This document shows positions 7,897-14,702 of a stretch of 26,391 nt of DNA, piece after piece. Below the pieces are notes generated by a model, which worked only from the letters and a program-made list of their open reading frames with translations, was not told the DNA's origin and made no database searches. Source of the DNA: an uncultured Clostridia bacterium (lineage in GTDB: Bacteria > Bacillota > Clostridia > Oscillospirales > Oscillospiraceae). Both the position numbers and the translations under genes were made by a program. Every line of letters starts with the position of its first letter. Position 1 is the stretch's first letter. The stretch spans positions 1 to 26,391 of the forward strand of contig CANDEH010000025.1 of the NCBI GenBank assembly GCA_947383645.1, given 5' to 3'.

Positions 7897-8237
7897 GGCC
7901 GCTCCTCCCAGATAGCCAGCTTTTTGCAGCTCCTCTGAAAGGTGTCCATGAGTCGGGGAAAGGGCAGGTCCAGCGCCCGGGCGCGGCCCACCAGGACCAC
8001 GTCATAGCCCGGCTTCAGCTGGGGCAGAGACAGGCGGTAGACCTCCCGCAGGCGGCGCTTGATCCGGTTGCGGATCACCGCCTTCCCCAGCTTGGTGGAG
8101 ACGGTCAGCCCCATCCGGCTGGCGCCGGCCTTGTTCCGGCGGCAGTAGACCACCATGGCCGGGGTCACCGCGCTCTTTCCGTGCTGGTAGAGCCGGCGGA
8201 ACTCCCAATTCTCTTTTATGGTCACCGCGCTCTTCAT
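7893..8237 (-). CDS. rnpA: Ribonuclease P protein component
   Basis: A 114-residue protein subunit of RNase P, which with the RNA subunit removes 5' leaders from precursor tRNAs. The RNR signature is intact (RNRIKRRLREVYR), and the N-terminal MKSAVTIKENWEFRRLYQHGKS matches the family start. The ATG at 8237 follows GAGGGAGAGGG; the open frame extends 32 codons further upstream but that part is not RnpA-like. The rnpB RNA gene is not in the window. Confidence 0.96.
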   Translation of the reverse strand: MKSAVTIKENWEFRRLYQHGKSAVTPAMVVYCRRNKAGASRMGLTVSTKLGKAVIRNRIKRRLREVYRLSLPQLKPGYDVVLVGRARALDLPFPRLMDTFQRSCKKLAIWEERP

Positions 8238-8313
8238 GGGCCCTCTCCCTCGATATAGGAAGGACTGATTCCATCCGCGTGGGGGATTTATCCCGTGCTT
8301 CCTATAGCCGTTT

Positions 8314-8341
8314 AGGGACGGGCACTTCGGCACCCGTCCCT
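8314..8341. repeat. Inverted repeat between rpmH and rnpA
   Basis: AGGGACGGG/CCCGTCCCT (9 perfect pairs) around a ten-base loop lies in the 139-base rpmH-rnpA gap. No T-run follows on the minus strand. It may be a processing site separating the abundant rpmH message from rnpA. Confidence 0.55.
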
Positions 8342-8376
8342 CATGCTGATCTATCTGCGATGCACTTTCCGCGCCC

Positions 8377-8511
8377 TCAATGGGTCAGACGGGCGCGACC
8401 CTTGGCACGACGGCGGGCAAGCACCTTGCGGCCATTGGCAGTGCGCATTCTCTTGCGGAACCCGTGTTCCTTGGAGCGCTGGCGCTTCTTGGGCTGATAG
8501 GTACGGAACAT
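8377..8511 (-). CDS. rpmH: 50S ribosomal protein L34
   Basis: A 44-residue, very basic protein matching L34 throughout, from the canonical MFRTYQPKKRQRSKEHGFRK to a C-terminal RARLTH. The ATG at 8511 is preceded by AAGAGGTG. It heads the rpmH-rnpA-yidD-yidC-khpB cluster. In many bacteria dnaA lies divergently upstream of rpmH; here a 700-base non-coding stretch and then rnhA are found instead. Confidence 0.97.
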   Translation of the reverse strand: MFRTYQPKKRQRSKEHGFRKRMRTANGRKVLARRRAKGRARLTH

Positions 8512-8719
8512 GCAATACACCTCTTTCTTCCTTTGAATTTTCTGTGAGCAGCAGAAAGCTGTATCAACAGGGATACTGCGCACATTCCATGATCTTTTGC
8601 GCGAGCGGCAGCTATCCCGGCCGCGGAGCCGCCTTGCAGAGGGCGGGCGGTCCTGCTTCTGGAGCTCACTGCACGACGGCGGGCGCTCATAGAGGCTCGC
8701 CGCAGCGGACAAAAAGCAG

Positions 8720-8736
8720 CCTCCCACGGCGGGAGG
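8720..8736 (-). promoter_or_regulatory. Terminator-like hairpin in the rpmH leader (possible attenuator)
   Basis: On the minus strand CCTCCC-GCCGT-GGGAGG is followed by CTGCTTTTTG. It lies about 15-30 bases after the predicted transcription start and about 210 bases before rpmH. Its position in the leader, and not after a gene, suggests premature termination control. No ligand or protein binding motif was recognised. Confidence 0.45.
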
Positions 8737-8750
8737 ACAATGTATAGGAT

Positions 8751-8779
8751 ATTATAGTGGATTTTCCCCCCGCTGTCAA
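8751..8779 (-). promoter_or_regulatory. Consensus sigma-A promoter of the rpmH cluster
   Basis: On the minus strand TTGACA (8779-8774) and TATAAT (8756-8751) are both perfect consensus boxes separated by exactly 17 bases. Transcription should begin near 8744, leaving a leader of about 230 bases before rpmH. Such a strong promoter fits ribosomal-protein expression. Confidence 0.92.
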
Positions 8780-8882
8780 TAAAAACTTCTTCCCTGCCGT
8801 GAAAATTCTCCGTTCCCCCCTTTTTTTCCATATCAGTCTGTCAAAAAAGACGGCAGAGTAGGATGGCGGTAAGGAGGATAGT

Positions 8883-9050
8883 GTGAAAGGAACCCAAGAG
8901 GGGTTCCTTTCGCGTGCAATCAACCGCCTGCACCCCAAGGGCATTTCCTCGCCGCTACGCGGCTCCGGTACAGGCGACAAATTTCGGCCTGCGGCCGAAA
9001 TTTCCGTCAGTTTATCGAAAAACCCTTCGGGTTTTTCGATAATTCGATAA
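8883..9050 (+). other. Doubtful 55-codon open frame inside a palindrome cluster
   Basis: A GTG at 8883 follows AAGGAGG at a good distance and opens a 55-codon frame. However, the frame consists almost entirely of hairpin sequence (see the repeat at 8886-9058) and the protein shows no recognisable motif. I regard it as a by-product of the repeat unless translation is shown. Confidence 0.25.
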
Positions 9051-9058
9051 GCTGACGG
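8886..9058. repeat. Hairpin cluster with alternative folds
   Basis: No convincing gene lies between rpmH and rnhA (8512-9224). This part contains AAAGGAACCC-AAGAG-GGGTTCCTTT (8886-8910), an AAATTTCGGCC/GGCCGAAATTT palindrome near 8981-9003, and a 14-bp stem TTATCGAAAAACCC/GGGTTTTTCGATAA (9012-9042). The last is nested in a competing outer pair, CCGTCAGTTTATCGA (9004-9018) with TCGATAAGCTGACGG (9044-9058). The inner and outer stems share 9012-9018, so only one can form fully. Confidence 0.75.
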
Positions 9059-9088
9059 AAAAGGCCCGCCAAACGGCGGGCCTTTTCC
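9057..9088. terminator. Strong bidirectional terminator downstream of rnhA
   Basis: GGAAAAGGCCCGCC pairs perfectly with GGCGGGCCTTTTCC (14 bp) around an AAAC loop. It provides a T-run on both strands. It lies about 140 bases beyond the rnhA stop in the direction of rnhA transcription, and would also stop any plus-strand transcript from 8880. Confidence 0.85.
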
Positions 9089-9224
9089 GTGTGTGTTGTG
9101 TGTGTTTTAGGAGGGAGAAATCGCATCGGGTTGTGTGTTACCCTCTGCATGCTTGTACTTTACTACAGGATTATGAGAGAATCGTGTACTGGCTGTAAAC
9201 AATCTATGAACGCGGAAGACGCCC

Positions 9225-9674
9225 CTATTCCTGCGGCTTTCTGAATTTCTGCCATTCCCCTACCGCCAGCTCGTCGCAGCGGTTGTTGTAGGGGTTGTCG
9301 GCGTGGCCTTTTACCCAGTGGCAGCGGACGCTGTGCCGCTGGCACAGGTTCAGCAGCTTCTCCCAGAGGTCCGGGTTCAGGGCCGGCTTTTTGTCGCTCT
9401 TTACCCAACCCCTGGCCTGCCAGCTTTTGGCCCAGCCCTTGCTCAAAGCGTCGATCACATATTTGCTGTCGCTGTAGAGCTCCACCTGGCAGGGCTCCTT
9501 CAGGAGGGACAGCGCCTCGATGACGCCGGTGAGCTCCATGCGGTTGTTGGTGGTGTGGGCCTCGCCGCCGGAGAGCTCCCGGGTGTGCGATCCGTACTGG
9601 AGGATGGCCCCCCAGCCCCCCGGTCCCGGGTTCCCGGAGCAGGCCCCGTCGGTGTAGATGGTAACTTGTTTCAT
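9225..9674 (-). CDS. rnhA: Ribonuclease HI
   Basis: A 149-residue enzyme that cuts the RNA strand of RNA-DNA hybrids. The catalytic set is complete: D9 in YTDGACSGNPGPGG, E47 in NNRMEL, D69 in YSDSKYVIDAL, H124 in VKGHADN and D134 in NRCDELA. Length is typical of the E. coli type. The ribosome site is weak (AGGGA). The gene starts 22 bases after cinA ends, so it is probably co-transcribed with it. Confidence 0.97.
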   Translation of the reverse strand: MKQVTIYTDGACSGNPGPGGWGAILQYGSHTRELSGGEAHTTNNRMELTGVIEALSLLKEPCQVELYSDSKYVIDALSKGWAKSWQARGWVKSDKKPALNPDLWEKLLNLCQRHSVRCHWVKGHADNPYNNRCDELAVGEWQKFRKPQE

Positions 9675-9696
9675 ACTTATCCCTGCTTATGGCCGC

Positions 9697-10962
9697 TCAG
9701 AGCACCGTGTTCAGAAGACTCCGGCGCACGAGGTCAAAGGCGTGATGTCCCGCCAGGGTGCGGATATCGCTGCGGGTGCGGCCCCGTCCCCCGCTCAGAT
9801 CCACCTGCCGGCAGATGGTGCCGTGCTCGGTGGCAAGGCCGAGGAACACCATGCCCACCGGATTCCCGTTCTCGTCGCGGTCTGGGCCGGCCACGCCGGT
9901 GACGGACACCGCCACATCGCTGCCGCAGAGGCGCCGGCAGCCCTCGGCCATGGCGCAGGCCACCGCCTCGGATACCGCGCCGTGTTTCTCAATCAGCTCG
10001 TGGGGCACGCCTAAGGCCTGCTCCTTCACCGCGTTGGTATAGGACACCACGCCTCCCTGGAACACCGCCGAGGCCCCGGGCAGGTCGGTGAACCGCTTGG
10101 CGATCAGCCCGCCGGTGCAGCTCTCCGCGGCGGAGAAGGTCAAGCCGCGCTCCTTCAGAAGGGCGAAGACCACCTCCTCCAGGCTCCCCACGTCCTCGCC
10201 GTAGATCAGATCCCCCAGGATCTCCCGGACCTCGCCGATGAGGGGGCGGAGCATCGCCTCGGCCTCCTCCTCCGTGTGGGCCTTGGCGGTGGCCCGGAGC
10301 AGGCACTCTCCCGTCTTGGCGTAGGGGGCCAGGGTGGGATTGGTTCCCCGGACCATGATCTCGTGGAGGGCATGCTCCACCTGGCTCTCCCCCATGCCGA
10401 AGACCCGCAGCTCGTGGCTGAAGATCCGCTCGTGCGTCAGCTTCTCCAGGTAGGCCCTGGCCCGGTTCTCAAAGAGGTAGCGGCACTCGAAGGGGGGGCC
10501 GGGCAGCATCACCACGTGGATGCCGTCCTTCTCAAAGGCGCAGCCGGGGGCGGTGCCCACCGGGTTATCCAGCACGGTACAGCCCACGGGCAGCATGGCC
10601 TGCTGCTTATTTCCCTCGGGGATGTCCTCCCGCTTCATCCGCTGCATGAAGTAGGCGCAGATCTCCTCCCAGATGTCCTCGTGGAACTCCAGGGGCAGGC
10701 CGAAGGCCTCGCAGATGGTCTGCTTGGTGAGATCGTCGTAGGTGGGTCCCAGGCCGCCGGTGGTGATGATGATGTTGGCCCGCCGCCGGGCGATCTCCAG
10801 CGCCTCCTTCAGCCGCTGGGGGTTGTCTCCCACCACGGTGTGGTAGTAGACGTTGATGCCCAGGGTGCTCAGCCCCTCGCTGAGCATCTGGGCGTCGGTG
10901 TTGGCGATGTTGCCGAGGAGCAGCTCGGTGCCCACGGCGATGAGTTCGGCTGTGTATTGCAT
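9697..10962 (-). CDS. cinA: CinA-family protein (ADP-ribose pyrophosphatase / NMN deamidase)
   Basis: A full-length 421-residue CinA. The N-terminal MoaB-like domain (COG1058) has TTGGLGPTYDD at 67-77. The C-terminal PncC-type amidohydrolase domain has AESCTGG at 279-285 and continues to the end. In characterised relatives the protein recycles pyridine nucleotides, deamidating NMN to nicotinic acid mononucleotide; in naturally competent bacteria it is also linked to RecA and transformation. No recA or competence gene is in this window, so housekeeping NAD recycling is the safer reading. GGAGG lies five bases before the ATG. Confidence 0.95.
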   Translation of the reverse strand: MQYTAELIAVGTELLLGNIANTDAQMLSEGLSTLGINVYYHTVVGDNPQRLKEALEIARRRANIIITTGGLGPTYDDLTKQTICEAFGLPLEFHEDIWEEICAYFMQRMKREDIPEGNKQQAMLPVGCTVLDNPVGTAPGCAFEKDGIHVVMLPGPPFECRYLFENRARAYLEKLTHERIFSHELRVFGMGESQVEHALHEIMVRGTNPTLAPYAKTGECLLRATAKAHTEEEAEAMLRPLIGEVREILGDLIYGEDVGSLEEVVFALLKERGLTFSAAESCTGGLIAKRFTDLPGASAVFQGGVVSYTNAVKEQALGVPHELIEKHGAVSEAVACAMAEGCRRLCGSDVAVSVTGVAGPDRDENGNPVGMVFLGLATEHGTICRQVDLSGGRGRTRSDIRTLAGHHAFDLVRRSLLNTVL

Positions 10963-10983
10963 AAAAACCTCCGGGTTTTATTT

Positions 10984-11334
10984 AAAGAGGGGATTGCATC
11001 CCCCTTTAGATTCCGCCCCACCGGGTTTCCAACCCGGCGGGGACCCCAATTGATTTGACTTGCGCAGGCGGAATGAATCCGCCTTTGCGCCAAGGTTTGG
11101 CCGACGGCCAAAACGCTTGTACGCGCCACTTGGCGCGGAACATCTTAAAGAGGGGACTTCGTCCCCTCTTTAGATTCTCCCTCACCAGTCTGCGGACTGG
11201 TGTGCGCGCCCCCGGCGCGCGGGTCGGGGTATTTTTCCGAAAAGCGCGGTTTCCGGAAAAATGATTTCAATTTTTTTGTTCGCCCAGGGCGAACAAACCA
11301 CGGGGGCTGCGGCCCCCTTTGGATTCCCCCGTGG
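10984..11334. repeat. Array of about eleven hairpins between DUF4291 gene and cinA
   Basis: The 378-base gap has no gene and is almost entirely tandem palindromes. Clear ones are: 10984-11007; 11016-11042 (CCGGGTT/AACCCGG core); 11061-11090; TTTGGCC-GAC-GGCCAAA 11096-11112; CGCGCCA/TGGCGCG 11122-11137; AAAGAGGGGAC-TTC-GTCCCCTCTTT 11147-11171; CACCAGTC/GACTGGTG 11183-11202; GCGCGCC-CCC-GGCGCGC 11204-11220; ATTTTTCCG/CGGAAAAAT 11231-11262; TTTGTTCGCCC/GGGCGAACAAA 11275-11297; GGGGGC/GCCCCC 11302-11317. Three of them (10984, 11147 and 11302) end in the same TTT(A/G)GATTC tail, which suggests a repeated module. Confidence 0.85.
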
Positions 11335-11340
11335 GGGATC

Positions 11341-11928
11341 CTACCGCATGCTCAGACGCTTTCGGACTGCCGGGTCGGCGACGGGGTAGAGCTTTTCCGC
11401 CGGAAGGGTTTTGGCGCTGAGCTTTCCCGCCTTCCGCTGCTCGTTCCACTTGCGCACCTGGGGGGTCAGGTCCTCGATGCGGTGGATGCCTGCGCGCAGA
11501 AGCTCCGACAGCGTCTCCCCCTTCAGACCGATCTGGATGGCCGCCCGACCGATGGGGCCGCCGCTTGGATTCCGGTCCGGGTCCCACTGGCAGTAGACTT
11601 CGGATGCCTCGAAGTCCCGCCGCCACTGGAGGCCGTCGTAGCCGGCGGCGTCGGGGGAGGTGAGCACCGCTTTTTGCAGCAAGCGGTCAAAGGTGTCCTG
11701 GTAGATATCCAGGGCCAAGATGCACTCCTGGTTCTTCTTCGTGCCCCAGCCCGCGCGGTACATCATCCAGAGGAAGGAGGGCTTGATCCAGGTCATGCGG
11801 CTGCGGTTGAAGCTCTCCCCGAAGGTCTGGAGGGCCACCGCCTCCGCCGCGATGGCGCTGTTGTAGGCCTGGTAGACCCGGATGCACCGCCGGTCGTACT
11901 GGGCGAAAACTTCTTTTGTATACTCCAT
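11341..11928 (-). CDS. DUF4291 family protein
   Basis: A 195-residue protein that fits the DUF4291 family, by the conserved central stretch MTWIKPSFLWMMYRAGWGTK and the following QECILAL segment. The biochemical function of this family is not established. There is no signal peptide or membrane segment, so it is probably cytosolic. It starts four bases after the GNAT gene stops, with GAGGTAG as ribosome site, so the two are probably co-translated in one operon. The array of hairpins directly downstream may end the transcript. Confidence 0.85.
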   Translation of the reverse strand: MEYTKEVFAQYDRRCIRVYQAYNSAIAAEAVALQTFGESFNRSRMTWIKPSFLWMMYRAGWGTKKNQECILALDIYQDTFDRLLQKAVLTSPDAAGYDGLQWRRDFEASEVYCQWDPDRNPSGGPIGRAAIQIGLKGETLSELLRAGIHRIEDLTPQVRKWNEQRKAGKLSAKTLPAEKLYPVADPAVRKRLSMR

Positions 11929-11932
11929 AGAG

Positions 11933-12490
11933 CTACCTCAAAACAAAGCGCGGAGACGATAGAGCCGCTGATACATCCTCCGGCCTCAACGCATAGGACG
12001 GATGGTACAGGCCCGTAGGCTCGTAGAACTCGTCGCCGGTGCAGTGGAAGCCGAAGCGCGTCAGGGTCTTCCGGGAGGCGGCGTTGCGGGGGTTGTGGCC
12101 CGCGAACAGCTCCTCCGCACGGAGAAGCGAAAACGCGTACCGGATCGCCGCCGCTGCGGCCTCCGAGGCGTACCCCCGCCCCCAGAATGCCGGGCGCAGA
12201 TGGAAGCCGATCTCATACCCCCGTTCCCCGTGGGGCCGCAGGCCGCAGCAGCCAATAAACTCCTGGGAACCCAGCAAAAAAACGGGCCAGTACTGGATGT
12301 GGAACCGCGCCCCGTTGGCGACCTCTGTGTCCAGCCGCCGGAGGATATCCTCTTCGGAAAAGACGCCGGCGGCGCAGATGAATCGTGTGACGGCGGGGTC
12401 TCCCCACAGCAGACGGGCCAGGTCAAGGTCGTCCCTCGTCCACCGGGAGAAGCCCAGCCGCTCCGTCTCCATAAAATATGTCCGCTCCAT
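11933..12490 (-). CDS. GNAT family N-acetyltransferase (RimJ/RimL-like)
   Basis: A 185-residue acetyltransferase of the Acetyltransf_3 / RimJ type. It begins with the typical METERLGFSRW strand, contains YEIGFHLRPAFWGRGYASEAAAAAIRYAF (beta-4 and the acetyl-CoA pyrophosphate-binding loop, with W-GRGYA in place of R-x-x-G-x-G/A) and ends with NAASRKTLTRFGF. Such enzymes move an acetyl group from acetyl-CoA to an amine of a protein or small molecule; the substrate here is unknown. Start at 12490 uses GAGAGGG; Met7 is a possible alternative. It lies 12 bases after thiI. Confidence 0.88.
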   Translation of the reverse strand: MERTYFMETERLGFSRWTRDDLDLARLLWGDPAVTRFICAAGVFSEEDILRRLDTEVANGARFHIQYWPVFLLGSQEFIGCCGLRPHGERGYEIGFHLRPAFWGRGYASEAAAAAIRYAFSLLRAEELFAGHNPRNAASRKTLTRFGFHCTGDEFYEPTGLYHPSYALRPEDVSAALSSPRFVLR

Positions 12491-12502
12491 CTGGTTTCCC
12501 TC

Positions 12503-13675
12503 TCAGTACCGAATCACCTCATACCAGGACGCCTCTATGGCCCGGTTGACCAGCCCCTCTATATCCAATGCCTCCTCGAAGTGCCGCACGTCGGCAATCT
12601 CCGGGTGGGTCCTGGGGTGCCGGGGGGTGAACACGGTGCAGCAGTCCTCATAGGGCTGGATGGACGTCTCAAAGGTGCCGATCCTCCGGGCGATGCGGAC
12701 GATCTCCTCCTTGTCCATGGCGATCACCGGGCGGAAGATGGGGCGCACCGCCGCGTCCTCCGTGGAGGCCATGGCCTCCACCGTCTGACTGGCCACCTGC
12801 CCGAGGCACTCCCCGGTGACCAGGCACCTGGCCCCCACCCGGTCCGCCACCCGCTCCGCGCAGCGCATCATAAAGCGGCGCATGATGAGGGTGAAGTAGT
12901 CCTCCGGGCAGTTCTGGCGGATGCTCTCCTGGATCTCCGTGAAGGGCACGGTGTGCACCACCAGCCGCCCGCAGTACGGCACCAGGAGCCTGGCCAGAGT
13001 CAATGTCTTCTCCAGGGCCTGGGGGGAGGTGTAGGGCGGGGAATAGAAGTGGACCATCTCCAGGCGCACCCCCCGGCGGGCCATCAGGTAGGAGGCCACC
13101 GGGCTGTCGATGCCGCCGGAGAGGAGGCTCACCGCCGTGCCCCCCATGCCGATGGGGAGGCCCCCCGCGCCGGGGCGGGCGGGGCCGTGGACATAGGCCG
13201 CGGTCTCCCGGACCTCCAGCTGCACGGTGAGCTCCGGGTTGTGGACGTCCACCTTCAGATGGGGGAAGGCCTCGTGGAGGCCGCCGCCTACGTACTGGCT
13301 CAGCTCAATGCTGCCCAAGGGAAAGGTCTTGTCTGCCCGCTTGCTCTCCACCTTGAAGCTCTTTGCCGCTGTCAGCTGGGGGGCCAGGTACTCCCTGGCG
13401 CAGGCCAGGATGGCGTCCCTGTCCTTCTCACAGGCCCGGGCGCGGACCATGGACACGATGCCGAACACCTTGCCGCAGGCGTCGTAGGCCCCCTCCAAAT
13501 CGCAGTCCGCCGACAGGGGCTCCACGTAGATGGTGGACTGTTTGGAGGTCACGGAGAACGCTCCGAAGTTCTTCAGCCGCCGGCGGATGTTGGATAGCAG
13601 CTTGTCCTCAAAGCTGCGGCGGTTGAGCCCCTTGAGCACCAGCTCCCCCAGCTTCAGCAGAATCATCTCATTCAT
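12503..13675 (-). CDS. thiI: tRNA 4-thiouridine synthase ThiI
   Basis: A 390-residue protein that adenylates U8 of tRNA for sulfur insertion; it can also supply sulfur to thiamin thiazole synthesis. It has the N-terminal ferredoxin-like and THUMP domains (about 1-165) and a PP-loop ATPase domain with SGGIDS at 186-191. The rhodanese-like C-terminal domain of the E. coli enzyme is absent, as in Bacillus ThiI, and the frame ends about 35 residues after PYEDCCTVFTPRHP (340-353). The usual partner, a cysteine desulfurase, is not adjacent. The ATG at 13675 overlaps the end of the upstream membrane-protein gene by eight bases and follows GGAGGAGG; a 64-codon upstream extension of the open frame is not ThiI-like. 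Confidence 0.95.
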   Translation of the reverse strand: MNEMILLKLGELVLKGLNRRSFEDKLLSNIRRRLKNFGAFSVTSKQSTIYVEPLSADCDLEGAYDACGKVFGIVSMVRARACEKDRDAILACAREYLAPQLTAAKSFKVESKRADKTFPLGSIELSQYVGGGLHEAFPHLKVDVHNPELTVQLEVRETAAYVHGPARPGAGGLPIGMGGTAVSLLSGGIDSPVASYLMARRGVRLEMVHFYSPPYTSPQALEKTLTLARLLVPYCGRLVVHTVPFTEIQESIRQNCPEDYFTLIMRRFMMRCAERVADRVGARCLVTGECLGQVASQTVEAMASTEDAAVRPIFRPVIAMDKEEIVRIARRIGTFETSIQPYEDCCTVFTPRHPRTHPEIADVRHFEEALDIEGLVNRAIEASWYEVIRY

Positions 13676-14432
13676 CACGTTCCTCCTCCCTCTCCGTCTC
13701 CGGCGGTGTGTACTCCCCCAGACAGCGCCAGAAAGCGAACAGGCACAGCGCACCGGCCAGATACAGCCCCGCCTGGGGCAGCCCCTCCGCGTCGGGCAGG
13801 GCGGTGAGGGAGAGCACGATGGCCACGGGCAGGTTCCACCAGAGGTCCCGCCGCTTTCCCTGGGCAAAGGCGTGGGCCGCTATCTGGTAGAAGGTCAGGG
13901 CGAGGGCCGCCTGGGCCAGCACGGGCACATAGAAAGCGGTGGTCACCGGGTAGGAGGCGAAGCGCTGGTAGGTGGTCAAAAGGAAGATCAGCGCCAGAAG
14001 CACCGGGGGCAGCAGCAGGCTGCCCGGCGCGATTTGCGACCGCCAGGCCCGCAGAAACAGCAGCAGCGTCACGCCGGAGAGCACCGCCAGAGCGGCGAAA
14101 ATCAGAGGGACCAGGTTCCCTCCGCCCACGGACCGCACCAGCAGCAGCGCCCCGGCGGCGACAAAGAGCAGCGCGCCGCAGACCAGATCAAAAGGCGGCT
14201 GCCCCTCCGGCAGGGCGAAGCTGTGGAAGAAGGTCAGCTGTTTCCCCTGCCGCTTCCAGGCGGTCAGGAGGAAAGAAAGCGCCGTGGCCAGCAGCACCAG
14301 CGCCAGCAGCGCGGACAGCGGGTGGGGCCGGGCCAGACCGTCGGAGGTGAAGACCGTCCGCCGCTGAAAAAAGCGCAGGAGACAGCCCGCCCCACCCAGC
14401 AGAACCGGCAGAAGCGTTGACAGTTTTTTCAT
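13668..14432 (-). CDS. Polytopic membrane protein, function unknown
   Basis: A 254-residue protein with about seven hydrophobic segments (near residues 5-20, 38-58, 83-100, 107-126, 136-153, 163-186 and 198-235) and a short acidic-basic tail. I recognise no family. It is the first gene after the promoter at 14629-14657 and overlaps thiI by eight bases, so it is expressed with the tRNA thiolation gene. AAAGGA lies ten bases before the ATG. Linking it to thiamin or sulfur metabolism would be a guess. Confidence 0.82.
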   Translation of the reverse strand: MKKLSTLLPVLLGGAGCLLRFFQRRTVFTSDGLARPHPLSALLALVLLATALSFLLTAWKRQGKQLTFFHSFALPEGQPPFDLVCGALLFVAAGALLLVRSVGGGNLVPLIFAALAVLSGVTLLLFLRAWRSQIAPGSLLLPPVLLALIFLLTTYQRFASYPVTTAFYVPVLAQAALALTFYQIAAHAFAQGKRRDLWWNLPVAIVLSLTALPDAEGLPQAGLYLAGALCLFAFWRCLGEYTPPETEREEERDE

Positions 14433-14617
14433 TGGAAAAAATCCTTTCGGTGTGATAAACTGTTCAGCAGATGGGGAGTGAGCGCGTCCGGCACTGCCGG
14501 GGGACTTGCGCGGGGTGTACGGGCGGAGAGCCCCCTGTGCGTATGCTGACAGGGGACGGCGCGAAGGGATTCACGTCCGTCTGCCGGAGGGGAGGCTTAC
14601 CGCCGCCTGCTCCCGAC
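14433..14617 (-). other. Long untranslated leader, no gene seen
   Basis: The predicted leader of the membrane protein-thiI operon, about 190 bases. It is GC-rich with several short self-complementary runs, for example CCCCTGT/ACAGGGG near 14540-14556. I found none of the diagnostic sequences of TPP, cobalamin, T-box or SAM riboswitches, but its length leaves room for a structured regulator. Confidence 0.4.
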
Positions 14618-14657
14618 TGCCAAGTGGTAGTATACCACCTGGCAAAAGATTTGTCAT
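14618..14657 (-). promoter_or_regulatory. Promoter with overlapping palindromic operator
   Basis: On the minus strand ATGACA (14657-14652) and TATACT (14634-14629) are 17 bases apart, a good sigma-A promoter reading toward the membrane protein-thiI operon. A palindrome, TGCCARGTGGTA-3-TACCACYTGGCA (11 of 12 arm positions paired, 14618-14644), covers the -10 box. A dimeric repressor bound there would block the promoter. The regulator is not in the window. Confidence 0.65.
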
Positions 14658-14702
14658 CATTTTTTGGACAGGCATCTCATAGAGTATAAGTATCCATGAT
14701 TC

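Noticed and set aside
8512..9224. Replication origin between rpmH and rnhA
   Set aside because: The location is classic for oriC, but no TTATCCACA-like DnaA boxes or AT-rich unwinding stretch were seen and dnaA is absent.
10984..11334. CRISPR array
   Set aside because: The hairpins differ in stem sequence and spacing, there is no constant direct repeat with spacers, and no cas gene is near.
14433..14617. TPP or cobalamin riboswitch ahead of the thiI operon
   Set aside because: None of the conserved core sequences of these classes was found in the leader.
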